Positions 49,653-58,310 of a stretch of DNA of 64,000 nucleotides are shown in pieces. A program made the translations under genes and the position numbers. Below the pieces are notes generated by a model. The model worked only from the letters and a program-made list of their open reading frames with translations, had not been told where the DNA came from and did no database searches. This DNA comes from Accumulibacter sp. (lineage in GTDB: Bacteria; Pseudomonadota; Gammaproteobacteria; Burkholderiales; Rhodocyclaceae). Position 1 is the first letter of the stretch, and every line of letters begins with the position of its first letter. The stretch spans positions 2,046,001-2,110,000 of the forward strand of contig NZ_JAZKUG010000001.1 of assembly GCF_036625195.1 (NCBI RefSeq), given 5' to 3'.

Positions 49653-51443
49653 CTAGGGAAGGAGTCGGGGGAAATGACGGCGCACGAACGCATGGGTCAG
49701 ATACAGCGCCTTGCGAAGGCCCTCGTGGTGCACCGCGGTGACGAATTCGCCAACGAGTATGGCCGCGACGCAGGGAATCAGAGCCAGGTACCGAAACGGT
49801 CGCATCAGTTGCAGCCGGGTTCTGGAGATGTCCCGTTCGCGAAAGCTAACGGTCTTCCCCGTGCCGCCCCGAAACTGCCGCGGACATTTCGAGGAGGGCA
49901 AGGGTAGCCGCTCAAGCGTCGGCGCAACGCGCGGCAGGCTGTCGATGATCTCGCCGACAGCACGCATCACCGCAGTGGGAGTGGCAAAGTTGCGGCAGAC
50001 CGAGCCGCCGTGGCGGACGCACCTGTCCCAGCCAAGGCAGGGACAACAACTCTCGCTGTTATGCAGTGCATGATGGTCGGCGCTGTCGCCCGCCCAAGAG
50101 TGCACCGGATGGGTACTCGAGAACAGGTGAATGGTCTTGATGGCCCGCGCTTGCGCGGCGTAGTGGGCCGGGAACGAGTCCATCCCGATCACTACATCGA
50201 CGCGGTCGAGCAGCGCGTCGAATTCCTCCAGCGTGCGGAAGCGCTCGGATTCGACACTCGGCAATGGAGCGTGCGCATCCAGCGCAATGAGCCGAAATCC
50301 TTGTTTCCGCAGGAGCGTCGCCAGCTCCAGTTGCAATGCTCGCGGATAGACCTTCAATGGCCAGCCCGCATCGAAATGGAGCAAAATCGTCGGCTGCCCA
50401 TCGTCATTGGAGCGAGCCGCTTGGACCGAACCGCTGGGCAGGCCCCGATGCAATTGACTATCATCGGTGAGGGATTCGCCAAGACAGAAGCGGAAATGGT
50501 CGATGAAGTGAAAATTGGTGAAGTTGTAGTTCCGTGTCGCGCGACAATAAACGTGGAAAATGCCTCTGGCCAAGCGCGGGACCATGTCCAGAAAATGGTG
50601 GCAGTCTTCCTTGCGATACTCTCCGCGAAATGGAATCGGCCCGTCCGTGGTCGAAAATCCGACTTCTCCAGGGTTGTCGCGTACAATCGGGAAGTAGGCT
50701 TCGTTGATCAGTATCTCGTCGAACAGAGGACGTTTCGTCATGCTCGCGGCAATGCCCATGAAGAGAACATCACCGGCATGGTGGGTGAAGAATGCGCTGA
50801 TACGAACCGCATCGCGCAAGGCGCGCTGATCCGGAATCGGCGCCGTTGGTTCGCCGTCGATCTCGTGCAATACGTCGAGCGCATTCTGGGCGCACCATTC
50901 CATCGGACGCCAGTACGGGCCGGGAAGGAAGCCATTGGAAACTGCCGTGAGGCAAGGGAACTGGATGGCGATCAGGCCAACGTCTCTGAAATAGAGCGCT
51001 GCCAGCAGCTTGCGGTCTAGTTCGGGATTGGAACAGGATAGGAGCACCAGGTGTCGATAGTGCTCGGTGGGCTCCAGAGTCAACAGATAGGCCATCGGGA
51101 GACCGTTGCTGGACCGCACTACGGCATCAGCGTGGTGGGATTCTGAGACCCTGGCGAGGGTAAGACGGATCAAGTAGCTTGATAACCTGAGTAACGGGTT
51201 GAAGATCAGGATGCGGGGTGTGTCGCGCCGAGTTTCCCGTGTCCGCCGCAACATTTCGAAGACGTAGCGACTCGGCGTAGCGACGAAGCTGTCCAGCATC
51301 TCGCGGTGGCTGACGTGATCCTGCGAGATGCGAAACCCAGGCTGGATCAGGAACCGCCCAACTCGTGACTGACCTATGTCCAGATGGGGGAAGGCTCCGA
51401 CCACGGTGACCAGACTCTCGGTCGGCAGTGAAGCCGCCGTCAT
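49653..51443 (-). CDS. Glycosyltransferase family 9-like protein with long N-terminal extension
   Basis: Protein of 596 aa. The C-terminal half resembles heptosyltransferase-like GT9 proteins: a ILLHFDAGWPLKVYPRALQLELATLLRK section, RVDVVIGMDSFPAHYAAQARAIKTIHLFSSTHP, and a Cys-rich HNSESCCPCLGWDRCVRHGG that is common in these enzymes. The N-terminal ~280 residues are not recognised. A short hydrophobic helix (LALIPCVAAILVGEFVTA) lies near the C-terminus, so it may be membrane-associated. ATG 51443 overlaps the upstream methyltransferase stop by 4 bases. It probably adds a sugar to a surface glycan. Composition is lower in GC than the core genes. Confidence 0.7.
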   Translation of the reverse strand: MTAASLPTESLVTVVGAFPHLDIGQSRVGRFLIQPGFRISQDHVSHREMLDSFVATPSRYVFEMLRRTRETRRDTPRILIFNPLLRLSSYLIRLTLARVSESHHADAVVRSSNGLPMAYLLTLEPTEHYRHLVLLSCSNPELDRKLLAALYFRDVGLIAIQFPCLTAVSNGFLPGPYWRPMEWCAQNALDVLHEIDGEPTAPIPDQRALRDAVRISAFFTHHAGDVLFMGIAASMTKRPLFDEILINEAYFPIVRDNPGEVGFSTTDGPIPFRGEYRKEDCHHFLDMVPRLARGIFHVYCRATRNYNFTNFHFIDHFRFCLGESLTDDSQLHRGLPSGSVQAARSNDDGQPTILLHFDAGWPLKVYPRALQLELATLLRKQGFRLIALDAHAPLPSVESERFRTLEEFDALLDRVDVVIGMDSFPAHYAAQARAIKTIHLFSSTHPVHSWAGDSADHHALHNSESCCPCLGWDRCVRHGGSVCRNFATPTAVMRAVGEIIDSLPRVAPTLERLPLPSSKCPRQFRGGTGKTVSFRERDISRTRLQLMRPFRYLALIPCVAAILVGEFVTAVHHEGLRKALYLTHAFVRRHFPRLLP

Positions 51444-51925
51444 GACGGCTGTTGCAAGTTGACGCCGAGACCTCTTTCGACCACTTGAATGTGCGCAAGC
51501 GCCGTGTCGAATGTTTGGTCTACTGCACAGGCTAGGAAAAAAAGGACTCGGAAACGTGGGCTCTGCAAGACGAGTCTGACAGAACCAAGGCGGGCGAGCA
51601 GAATGAGGATCCCTGAGATCGTGAGGGGTGGAGCCCTGCGTGATCCATCGCCCCGGAGCACGACAATGAGTTTTCCTTCGGGTTTCAGAAGATTCCACAA
51701 TTCTCGCAAGGCGCTCTTGGGATCATGCATGTGCTCAAGGCAATGTGAGCTGTGCACCGCATCGTGGGTGAGTTCTTGTCGGTAGCGCGTGACATGGCTG
51801 GCATTGCTCTCGACCCATGGGCAAACCTGATCATCACCGACGCCAGGGTCGATGCCGTGCCCGGCCAGAAAGCGGTCGGCGAAATCTTCCGGGCGAATGG
51901 CTTGTGTTTTCGAGGCTTCGTGCAT
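51440..51925 (-). CDS. Class I SAM-dependent methyltransferase, short
   Basis: Protein of 161 aa resembling the sugar-locus methyltransferases that contain a VHSSHCLEHMHDPKSALRELW motif followed by LLKPEGKLIVVL and, near the C-terminus, DQTFDTALAHIQVVERG. The SAM-binding GxGxG region is poorly preserved (HGIDPGVGDD) and residues between the VVL and the end are fewer than usual, so the protein may be shortened. ATG 51925 chosen as the first codon consistent with family start (MHEAS). Coupled by ATGA to the glycosyltransferase gene. Confidence 0.6.
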   Translation of the reverse strand: MHEASKTQAIRPEDFADRFLAGHGIDPGVGDDQVCPWVESNASHVTRYRQELTHDAVHSSHCLEHMHDPKSALRELWNLLKPEGKLIVVLRGDGSRRAPPLTISGILILLARLGSVRLVLQSPRFRVLFFLACAVDQTFDTALAHIQVVERGLGVNLQQPS

Positions 51926-51989
51926 CAGTGGAATCCTGGAGGAAATCGGCAAATTCGGTGTAGGGCAGTATTGCTCCGTGCGTGAGTGG

Positions 51990-52610
51990 CTAACGTGCCC
52001 CCGAGCACAGGAACGCCAGATGCATGGTCGTTGGCCAGTGGTTAAGAGCTTCTGGGTAGCTGACGGTCTTCACGGTGTTGAAGTGCGCTCTGAGCAGATT
52101 TGCCTGACTGTTGACGTTGGGGTAGCGAGCGACGTAGCGACATTGCAGTGCTTCCGAAAAATCATCAACCGATAGTTCGGCCGCGCGAGAGACTTGGTGC
52201 TTGACGACAAAAATACCCCCCGGGTTGAGCCACGAACGGACCTTTCGGTAGAGTTCCACTTCCTCCTCGATCTCCAGGTGAGTGACGACGCCAAACAGGA
52301 GGATGAGATCAAATTTATCCGTGGTAGCGAAGGATCCAAGGTCACTGCACTGCTTGGAAATCCGCGAATCATCGGGAATGCTCTCAAGGAAGCTTGGATA
52401 CCTGTCTACCGCCAGCAATCGCGAAGAGTCGAGCAGCAAATTTCGCGAAAGCTCGGCTGCCCCACTGCCTAGGTCAAGGATCCGGCAGTTGGGTCCGACT
52501 AATGGCGCCAACAGGTCGAGCTCGAAAGCCAGCATAGAATTCCCGGTCCACCGGCCCATACCAAGCGCGGAGCGCTGCCGCCAAAAATGGTCGATCACTG
52601 CTTTATCCAT
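51990..52610 (-). CDS. Class I SAM-dependent methyltransferase
   Basis: Protein of 206 aa. CRILDLGSGAAELSRNLLLDSS (motif I, near residue 42) and LLAVDRYPSFLESIPD match SAM-binding sites; FDLILLFGVVTHLEIEEEVELYRKVRSWLNPGGIFVVKHQV is the motif IV-post I region. The substrate is likely a sugar or lipid-linked intermediate of the glycan, inferred from position. It overlaps the nucleotidyltransferase gene by 8 bases. Confidence 0.8.
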   Translation of the reverse strand: MDKAVIDHFWRQRSALGMGRWTGNSMLAFELDLLAPLVGPNCRILDLGSGAAELSRNLLLDSSRLLAVDRYPSFLESIPDDSRISKQCSDLGSFATTDKFDLILLFGVVTHLEIEEEVELYRKVRSWLNPGGIFVVKHQVSRAAELSVDDFSEALQCRYVARYPNVNSQANLLRAHFNTVKTVSYPEALNHWPTTMHLAFLCSGAR

Positions 52611-53292
52611 GAACCGTTCCCTGATCGATCAAATCACGTAACCATTCCTCCATGGCCGGCACCTCTTCCGGATAGTCGATTTCACGACACCGAACATGGA
52701 TTGCTGGACATGGTAACAGTGTTCGGATCATCTGATACACGTGGCCTGTGCCGCGAACGGTGTGCACCTTCGGCGAGATCGTCACCAAGCCAGTCCATTC
52801 TTTGGTCAGCGCGTCGGGCAGAGGCGGTTCGCCATGATGAAACGCGATTGCTTCAAGCAGACCTGCGGCGTTGCAGCGCGCACTTACAAGGACAGGCGCA
52901 AGACTCTGGATCTCACTGACGCCTATCGATGGAACTGCCGACTGTGTCAGGACAAGGAGATCATTCGGATGCACCAGTAGGTCGCCATCAATCGATACCA
53001 CAGGAAATCGTGCGTGCTCAAGTGCTAGCGATAGGCTGGCCGCTGTACCCGTCGACCCGAATTCCGAGTTGGTCACAAATACCGCATCGGAACGCAATTT
53101 GCTTACGGCCGCAATAACGTCTTGCGCTTGGTAACCGACGACGACAACGACTTCCTCGAAGGTGCTCAAGGTCAGGAGTTGCCATTCGACAAGCAACCGC
53201 CCAAGTATCGGCGTCAGGCACTTCGGGCGACTCTGTCCCATCCGCGTCCCGCGGCGTGCGGCATTGATCACTGCGGTTCTGCGCAGGATCAC
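52603..53292 (-). CDS. Sugar-nucleotidyltransferase-like protein
   Basis: Protein of 229 aa resembling NTP_transferase proteins: INAARRGTRMGQSRPKCLTPILGRLLVEWQLL is the start, then VVVVGYQAQDVIA and VVSIDGDLLVHPNDLL with the metal-binding Asp. The usual AAGxGTRM is AARRGTRM here, so the first loop Gly is replaced by Arg and activity may be altered. The GTG at 53292 overlaps the upstream stop as GTGA. A phosphocholine or CTP:phosphosugar role is possible, not shown. The C-terminal part (IHVRCREIDYPEEVPAMEEWL) resembles the substrate tail of MobA-like enzymes that bind alcohol phosphates. Confidence 0.72.
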   Translation of the reverse strand: MILRRTAVINAARRGTRMGQSRPKCLTPILGRLLVEWQLLTLSTFEEVVVVVGYQAQDVIAAVSKLRSDAVFVTNSEFGSTGTAASLSLALEHARFPVVSIDGDLLVHPNDLLVLTQSAVPSIGVSEIQSLAPVLVSARCNAAGLLEAIAFHHGEPPLPDALTKEWTGLVTISPKVHTVRGTGHVYQMIRTLLPCPAIHVRCREIDYPEEVPAMEEWLRDLIDQGTVHG

Positions 53293-54209
53293 CGGTGCGC
53301 TCCGAGCAGCAGATCTATCGATTCCAACAAGAGAGGAAAGTTGAATGGCGGAACAAGGCTTTTGGAAGTGGTATTATTTTGAGGAGTTACTTCCTGGGCA
53401 CCGGACCTCAGGACAGTAACGGGAACATTGAGGTAGCGGGCCTCTGTTACAACGGAACCTGGACAATTGACATACACAGCGCGACTAGCGGCAATCAGAG
53501 AAGTGCTAGGCAGCGCGGCCGGAAGAACCAGTGCACCCAGGGCAGCCAGTTCCTTTTCGAGCGCATCGCATCCCGGCCACACGGGCAGTTTCACCGGTAG
53601 GCCCTTGGCGAGAATCTCGGGGTAACTGGACAGCAGGTAGCGCGCACCACCGCGCAGAAGTACTTGCACAATCTGATTGACGAACATCAGCCCCCGTTCG
53701 GCGACGATTGCCTCGATGTCGGGCGCAATTTGGTCAAGTTGATTGTGCTTTATCCACCCGGTCTTGATGACTTTGCAGTAGTGACCAAGGGCTGGATTAA
53801 TCGGACCCGAAGGGGCAGCATACAAGTCAAACGCGCTCATGTAGACCAGTTCTTCTGGTCGGATCGGCGTCTCCAGATCATGCGGAATGAAAACAGAACA
53901 AGCTGGGCGCAAGCGCTGTCGGATTTCCAGCGGAGCGACATATTGGCAAAACGGTTGCGTCTCGCCCCAGTGTGCCTGAAAAACCAGTGATGAACACGCT
54001 GGATGCTGCGAGGAAATGAAGACCAGTGGGCCGGCGATCTCCTCGGGCAAAGGGGTGTCCTGCATATCGACGGCGATCGTTCGGTAGCCTCGCTCGGCGA
54101 GATAACGGGCCAAAGGCGAGAGCGAATATTCGCAGCCAAAGCCGCACAACAAGAACTGATAGTGGTTGCGCACGTTGGCAATTGACACCGGACGTCCTAC
54201 CTTAGGCAT
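53289..54209 (-). CDS. GT-B-fold protein, possible glycosyl- or glycerophosphotransferase
   Basis: Protein of about 306 aa with a Rossmann start (YQFLLCGFGCEYSLSPLARYLAERGYRTIAVDM), SVFIPHDLETPIRPEELVYMSAFD in the middle, and a C-terminal AVYVNCPGSVVTEARYLNVPVTVLRSGAQE resembling the nucleotide-sugar pocket of GT-B enzymes (UDP-GlcNAc epimerase or CDP-glycerol transferase style). I cannot name the family. The start is uncertain: ATG 54209 gives an 8-base overlap with the upstream gene, as elsewhere in this operon, but ATGs at 54245 and 54344 are also open. Confidence 0.6.
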   Translation of the reverse strand: MPKVGRPVSIANVRNHYQFLLCGFGCEYSLSPLARYLAERGYRTIAVDMQDTPLPEEIAGPLVFISSQHPACSSLVFQAHWGETQPFCQYVAPLEIRQRLRPACSVFIPHDLETPIRPEELVYMSAFDLYAAPSGPINPALGHYCKVIKTGWIKHNQLDQIAPDIEAIVAERGLMFVNQIVQVLLRGGARYLLSSYPEILAKGLPVKLPVWPGCDALEKELAALGALVLPAALPSTSLIAASRAVYVNCPGSVVTEARYLNVPVTVLRSGAQEVTPQNNTTSKSLVPPFNFPLLLESIDLLLGAHR

Positions 54210-54870
54210 GTTGCGGATAGCGGCGGACCACAAGCCATCCGACATCATCAGGAACGTCTTGCGGACTACGGTCAAGATACCTTGGGGCGCAAGTCGTTGC
54301 TTCTGCATGACTGACTGCGGTAACTCCTGTTGGTTTTCCACCATGGCTCCGGCACGTGCGCGCGATTTCCATGAAACCCAGAGAATGCAAGACGTGGCGA
54401 CAGTCGTCTTCCGACTGAAGCTCAAAGCGGGTGGCGATCAGTAGCGTTCCCGCCGTCGTGCTGGGGGAGCACCAGTGAGTTTCCATGAATCGCCGGAAGT
54501 GATACTCGTCGAGGAAGGCTACGGCATCATTCGGGCCCAAGGCGGAAACGGCGAGATGAACTGCTGAGGAATCAAGCGGCGAACTGGCAGTCGCGTTGGA
54601 GAACTGGTCCGCCGCGTCATTGGCGTAGTAGCCGACAAAGTGTACGCGGCGGCAGCTGGCGAGAATGTCACGCGGCAGATACTCAAGGTTGCACAACTCG
54701 TTCTTGATGACAACAGGTAGTAGCCGTGGGAACAATGCGGCATCCAGTCGTGCAAGTCTTGCGTCCAGCTGCAGAATCTGCAGGCGCAGCCGATCATCGA
54801 CGCGGCATATGAGTGGTTCGAGCATCCAAGTCAGAACGGGCGATAGTACTTTTCTGAGTAGGCTCGTCAT
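54202..54870 (-). CDS. Unrecognised protein of the glycan locus
   Basis: Protein of 222 aa. It opens with a helix-rich MTSLLRKVLSPVLTWMLEPL and carries LRLQILQLDARLARLDAALFPRLLPVV; a middle segment (AVAFLDEYHFRRFMETHWCS) and LIATRFELQSEDDCRHVLHSLGF suggest an alpha/beta domain with a Rossmann-like edge. It may be a degenerate SAM methyltransferase (it lacks a clear GxGxG) but I do not assign a function. It follows a 98-aa gene with a 4-base overlap. Confidence 0.6.
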   Translation of the reverse strand: MTSLLRKVLSPVLTWMLEPLICRVDDRLRLQILQLDARLARLDAALFPRLLPVVIKNELCNLEYLPRDILASCRRVHFVGYYANDAADQFSNATASSPLDSSAVHLAVSALGPNDAVAFLDEYHFRRFMETHWCSPSTTAGTLLIATRFELQSEDDCRHVLHSLGFMEIARTCRSHGGKPTGVTAVSHAEATTCAPRYLDRSPQDVPDDVGWLVVRRYPQHA

Positions 54871-55163
54871 TGCTTGTCCCTCGTCGGGTAGTGTGGCAGA
54901 GATTCCCGCCGTCTCCGCGGCCGCGGCTGCAGTGCCGCGCTCGTCCGTCGCGCCACTCTGTTCCTCTCAGAGCCACCTGTCGTCGCGCAAGGCGGTTGGC
55001 TGGTCGGCGGACATGAGCTGCTGTCCGGTTTCTCATTCAGCCGATCCTGCAGCTCCTTCACGTCGTGCAACAGTTGCTTCCACATTTCCAGGAAGAGCTT
55101 CGCCGGCGGCTTCTTCAGCCACTCGTCGTTCATCTGGGAGTGGTCATGTTTGCTCAGATCCAT
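54867..55163 (-). CDS. Small charged protein at the head of the glycan sub-operon
   Basis: Protein of 98 aa starting MDLSKHDHSQMNDEWLKKPPAKLF and continuing with an amphipathic helix MWKQLLHDVKELQDRLNEKP, then a basic, Arg/Pro-rich tail. No domain is recognised. The start of the next gene overlaps its stop by 4 bases, which supports it being translated. The AT content and rarer codons agree with the neighbouring lower-GC genes. Confidence 0.55.
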   Translation of the reverse strand: MDLSKHDHSQMNDEWLKKPPAKLFLEMWKQLLHDVKELQDRLNEKPDSSSCPPTSQPPCATTGGSERNRVARRTSAALQPRPRRRRESLPHYPTRDKQ

Positions 55164-55573
55164 CGTGCCGCGTCTGTCAGGTCGTTTGCAAGTTCCGCAA
55201 CTGTGCCATACAAATCATCAGGCTGGCGGCTTTTCTTAAGAGGGTGTGAACGATTGCCTTGTTGGCCGCCACTGACAGCCGTTCAGCCGGAGGAGACGTC
55301 TACTGGATTCTCGGTAGTGACGATAGTTGCCCTTGCGCCGCAAATCGCAGCATCGCTTCATAGGTTACCCGCCAAGCTTGCACAGTTGGTCAGCTCTGCT
55401 GAGCAGCAACGGGTCCATTCTGGTGAGCGCAACGGACCCGGCTCTTTGCAGCAGTACTGCAAACGATGTAGGGGGTAGACATGCGGCAGTTGTTCTCCGA
55501 CCAAGGCACGCAGAAGTACCGCGCATCAGGCCACGTGGCCAAGACGCTCGCACTTGCGCGGGTAGTCCAGCCA
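55164..55573. other. 410-base gap between the small-protein gene and the wzt gene
   Basis: No supported gene. Open frames on both strands are short and lack domains or ribosome sites. The stretch is lower in GC than the core and probably contains the promoter for the leftward genes that follow from 55163 (small protein, unrecognised protein, GT-B-like). I see no clear promoter, hairpin or repeat. Confidence 0.4.
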
Positions 55574-56329
55574 CTAGACCGCATAACGCCGCAACAAATC
55601 AGACTTGATGGGTGCGACCTCCAGAAGGTGACCATCGCGGAGCCAAGCCACATGGCTTGACAAGGCCTCCAGCATCATGAGGTCGTGCGAGACCATGATT
55701 GCCGACTTGCCGGAAGCCAGTGTTGTTCCCAGATGGCTGAGACATTTCTGCTTGAAATCTCCGTCACCGACTGCCAAGACCTCGTCAATGATCAGGATGT
55801 CGGCGTCCACATGCGCAGCCACGGAATAGGCAAGACGTACGTACATTCCGCTCGAGTAGTGCTTCACTGGGGTGTCGAGGAAACGTTCCACCCCAGAGAA
55901 GTCCACAATCGCGTCGAAGCGCCGCCTGATGTCGCGCTCCGGACAACCCAGCATGGCGCCGTTGAGGTAGATGTTTTCGCGCCCGGTGAGTTCCGGGTGA
56001 AAGCCCGTGCCGACTTCGAGTAGCGAGGCGACGCGGCCGCGGACACGGGCACGCCCTTGGCTGGGCGGAATGATGCGGGAGAGGATTTTGAGCAGGGTCG
56101 ATTTCCCGGAGCCGTTCCTGCCGACAAGGGCCAGACATTCTCCCTGTCGGACTTGCAGAGACACGTTCTTCAGCGCCCAGAACTCCTCATCGGCGCTCGG
56201 GTGGGGGCTTGTCGTTCTGGATTGCCGCACCAAGCTTTGCAACCAAGACTTGAGTGAGTCCGGACGATGTCGACGGGAAAGCGCGTAGCGTTTGCCCAGA
56301 TCTTCGATGTCGATGACGATATCGCTCAT
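55574..56329 (-). CDS. wzt: Polysaccharide ABC exporter ATP-binding protein (Wzt-like)
   Basis: ATPase of 251 aa. Walker A LVGRNGSGKSTLLKILSRI near residue 65, Q-loop region, signature in the pattern VKHYSSGMYVRLAYSVA (typical of Wzt/TagH exporters, where YSSGM replaces LSGGQ), Walker B DILIIDEVLAVGD and H-loop IMVSHDLMMLEAL. The long residue 25-50 linker before the core is usual. The C-terminal carbohydrate-binding domain of long Wzt proteins is missing, so chain-length recognition is done differently. It follows the permease gene with 11 bases between. ATG 56329 chosen over the open frame at 56530. Confidence 0.9.
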   Translation of the reverse strand: MSDIVIDIEDLGKRYALSRRHRPDSLKSWLQSLVRQSRTTSPHPSADEEFWALKNVSLQVRQGECLALVGRNGSGKSTLLKILSRIIPPSQGRARVRGRVASLLEVGTGFHPELTGRENIYLNGAMLGCPERDIRRRFDAIVDFSGVERFLDTPVKHYSSGMYVRLAYSVAAHVDADILIIDEVLAVGDGDFKQKCLSHLGTTLASGKSAIMVSHDLMMLEALSSHVAWLRDGHLLEVAPIKSDLLRRYAV

Positions 56330-56340
56330 CCCGGTTGGGG

Positions 56341-57195
56341 TCACGCCAAGTCGACCAAGCTTGCTTCGCTGGCCAGGAAATGCCGACCGGCCACGAGCGA
56401 AATCGCCAGGGTAGCTGCCAGCGAGACGAGTACCGGCTTGAGCGGGAAACCGTCCATTCCGTTCAGCAGGCTCCAGCGTAGACCTTCGATGATGCCGACG
56501 AGTGGGTTGAGTGCGTAGAGCGAGTGCCACTGCTCAGGTATTCGGGCCAGCGTGTACCCTCCCGGGGTGACGAAGAAGCCGATCGTCAGGAGGAAGGGAA
56601 CCAGATTTCCGACATCGCGGAAGCGGAGGTTGACTACGGACAGCAGGAGGCCGGCGGCGGTGCAAAGTACCATCAGTTGCAGACAGAACAAAGGGAAGAA
56701 AACGATCTGCCAGCCAGGCAGGTAGCCGAACCAGATGCAGGCAAAGGCAAACAGCAGCCAGGCGACGAGGAACTCAACGGCGTCGACGGCGACGGCAGCG
56801 ATCGGGATGATGGCGCGCGGGAAATAGGTCTTCTGGATCACGTGTAGGTGGCCAGCCAGCGAGTTCATACCGTCGGGCACCGCGTTCGAGAAGAAGTACC
56901 AAGGGATGACGCCGCAGAAGATGATCAGTGGGTATGGAACGGCGTGGCTGCGATCAAAACCGGCAAGGAATCCGAAAGCAAAGCTGGTCACCGCCATCAG
57001 CATCAGCGGCTTGAAGAGCAGCCAGGCGAGGCCGAAATAGGTTTGCCGGAAGCGTACGATGAGATCGCGACGGACCAGCATCCGTGTCACCTCGTGGAAG
57101 CTGCACAGTTCGTGCCAGTAGCCACGCCAAGTCTGTGGGGAGCCATCGATCAACACGGTGCGCGCGGGCAGCGCGGCGGGCCGGCTGTCTGTCAT
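56341..57195 (-). CDS. wzm: Polysaccharide ABC exporter permease (Wzm-like)
   Basis: Integral membrane protein of 284 aa with about six helices. The N-terminal cytoplasmic part (FHEVTRMLVRRDLIVRFRQTYFG) and the first loop (FGLAWLLFKPLMLMAVTSFAFGF) are typical of ABC-2 O-antigen/capsule permeases; VIPWYFFSNAVPDGMNSL and NLRFRDVGNLVPFLLTIGFFVTP are conserved in the family. It and Wzt should form the exporter moving undecaprenyl-linked glycan across the inner membrane. Confidence 0.92.
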   Translation of the reverse strand: MTDSRPAALPARTVLIDGSPQTWRGYWHELCSFHEVTRMLVRRDLIVRFRQTYFGLAWLLFKPLMLMAVTSFAFGFLAGFDRSHAVPYPLIIFCGVIPWYFFSNAVPDGMNSLAGHLHVIQKTYFPRAIIPIAAVAVDAVEFLVAWLLFAFACIWFGYLPGWQIVFFPLFCLQLMVLCTAAGLLLSVVNLRFRDVGNLVPFLLTIGFFVTPGGYTLARIPEQWHSLYALNPLVGIIEGLRWSLLNGMDGFPLKPVLVSLAATLAISLVAGRHFLASEASLVDLA

Positions 57196-57219
57196 GGTGA
57201 CGGAGATGCCATCTTTCGG

Positions 57220-58236
57220 TCAGTGCCGAGCCGGGATCCGCAGGGAAGAGGTCGCCATGCGAGGTTCTCGCGTGTCGATCGCCGTCCGGAGCCAGTCGAT
57301 GGTTCGCTGCAAGGTTGCGGGCAGGTCGAGCGTGAGTTGGAGACCAAGCTCATGCCTTGCGCGATCGGTTTGCGGTACATAGGAATGAACTCCCGAGCGA
57401 TCCGGTTCGCCGCGAATCTCCACCGACAGGTTGCCGCCGACCTGACCCGCGATCTGCCGGGCCAGATCGCCAATCGACACGCCCTGATCCGAGCCGACAT
57501 TGTAAGCACGGCCGGTCTCCCCGTGTAGAAGGATGGTCAACAGCCAGGAGACGAGGTCGGCCGGATGCATGTAGCTTCGGCGCGCCGTGCCGTCCCCATT
57601 GACGACGATCGGCCCACCGTTCATGGCGTCACGCAGGAAGTTACCGGCGGCGAACCGGCCATGCAGTGGCAGATGCGGGCCGATGAACGAGAAGCAGCGG
57701 GCGATCACAAATGGAACCTCGGGTGTCAGCGTGCACACCTGTTCAATCAGTCGCTTGCCCTCGCCGTAGGCGGATGAGGGGTTCAGCGGATCCGGCGCGC
57801 CGTGCCAGTTCTCCGGGATGCGACCGAGGTCGGCCGGTTGTGGTCCGTAGACCGCGCCGGAACTGGTGACCAGCATGCGCCGGACGCCTGCCTGGCGGGC
57901 ATGGCGCAGGACGTTGTGAACGCCGGCGAGCTTGGTGTGCAGCATCTCGATAGGTTCGGTGTGCCGGGGATCGGCGCTGGTGGCCGTAGCGAGATGCAGG
58001 AGGTAGTCGTGGCGCGTCGGCGGGAAGGGGAAGCTGGCAGGGTTGCCGCGAAGCCACTCGAACTCCCTGCGCCTCGCCATATGCGGTACGCGCAGGAGAA
58101 AGCGCTCCGGGTCGCGACTCAGCACGGTGGCACCGACGGCCACTTGCAGCGCATCGTTGGCTGCGGCGATGGTTTCCAGCAGCCAGGTGCCGAAAAAGCC
58201 GGTGCCGCCGGTGATCAAGAGTTGGGCGCCGGCCAT
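57220..58236 (-). CDS. NAD-dependent epimerase/dehydratase (short-chain, extended SDR)
   Basis: Protein of 338 aa. The NAD-binding Gly motif is LLITGGTGFFGTWLLETI at residues 6-23; the catalytic Ser-Tyr-Lys area is VTSSGAVYGPQ and NPSSAYGEGKRLIEQV (YxxxK). GRAYNVGSDQGVSIGDLA is typical of extended SDR sugar enzymes. Placed after RfbFGH, it is probably the CDP-sugar C4 reductase or C5 epimerase that finishes the deoxyhexose (for example an RfbS/RfbE-like step), inferred from order. A TTG at 58248 is possible, but ATG 58236 was chosen. Confidence 0.85.
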   Translation of the reverse strand: MAGAQLLITGGTGFFGTWLLETIAAANDALQVAVGATVLSRDPERFLLRVPHMARRREFEWLRGNPASFPFPPTRHDYLLHLATATSADPRHTEPIEMLHTKLAGVHNVLRHARQAGVRRMLVTSSGAVYGPQPADLGRIPENWHGAPDPLNPSSAYGEGKRLIEQVCTLTPEVPFVIARCFSFIGPHLPLHGRFAAGNFLRDAMNGGPIVVNGDGTARRSYMHPADLVSWLLTILLHGETGRAYNVGSDQGVSIGDLARQIAGQVGGNLSVEIRGEPDRSGVHSYVPQTDRARHELGLQLTLDLPATLQRTIDWLRTAIDTREPRMATSSLRIPARH

Positions 58237-58310
58237 TTCGCGCCACAATGCCCTGGTTTGAGCGAGGATGTGCTCGAGATCGGCGCCGGGCAGCGGCGGG
58301 CAGGGTGTGC

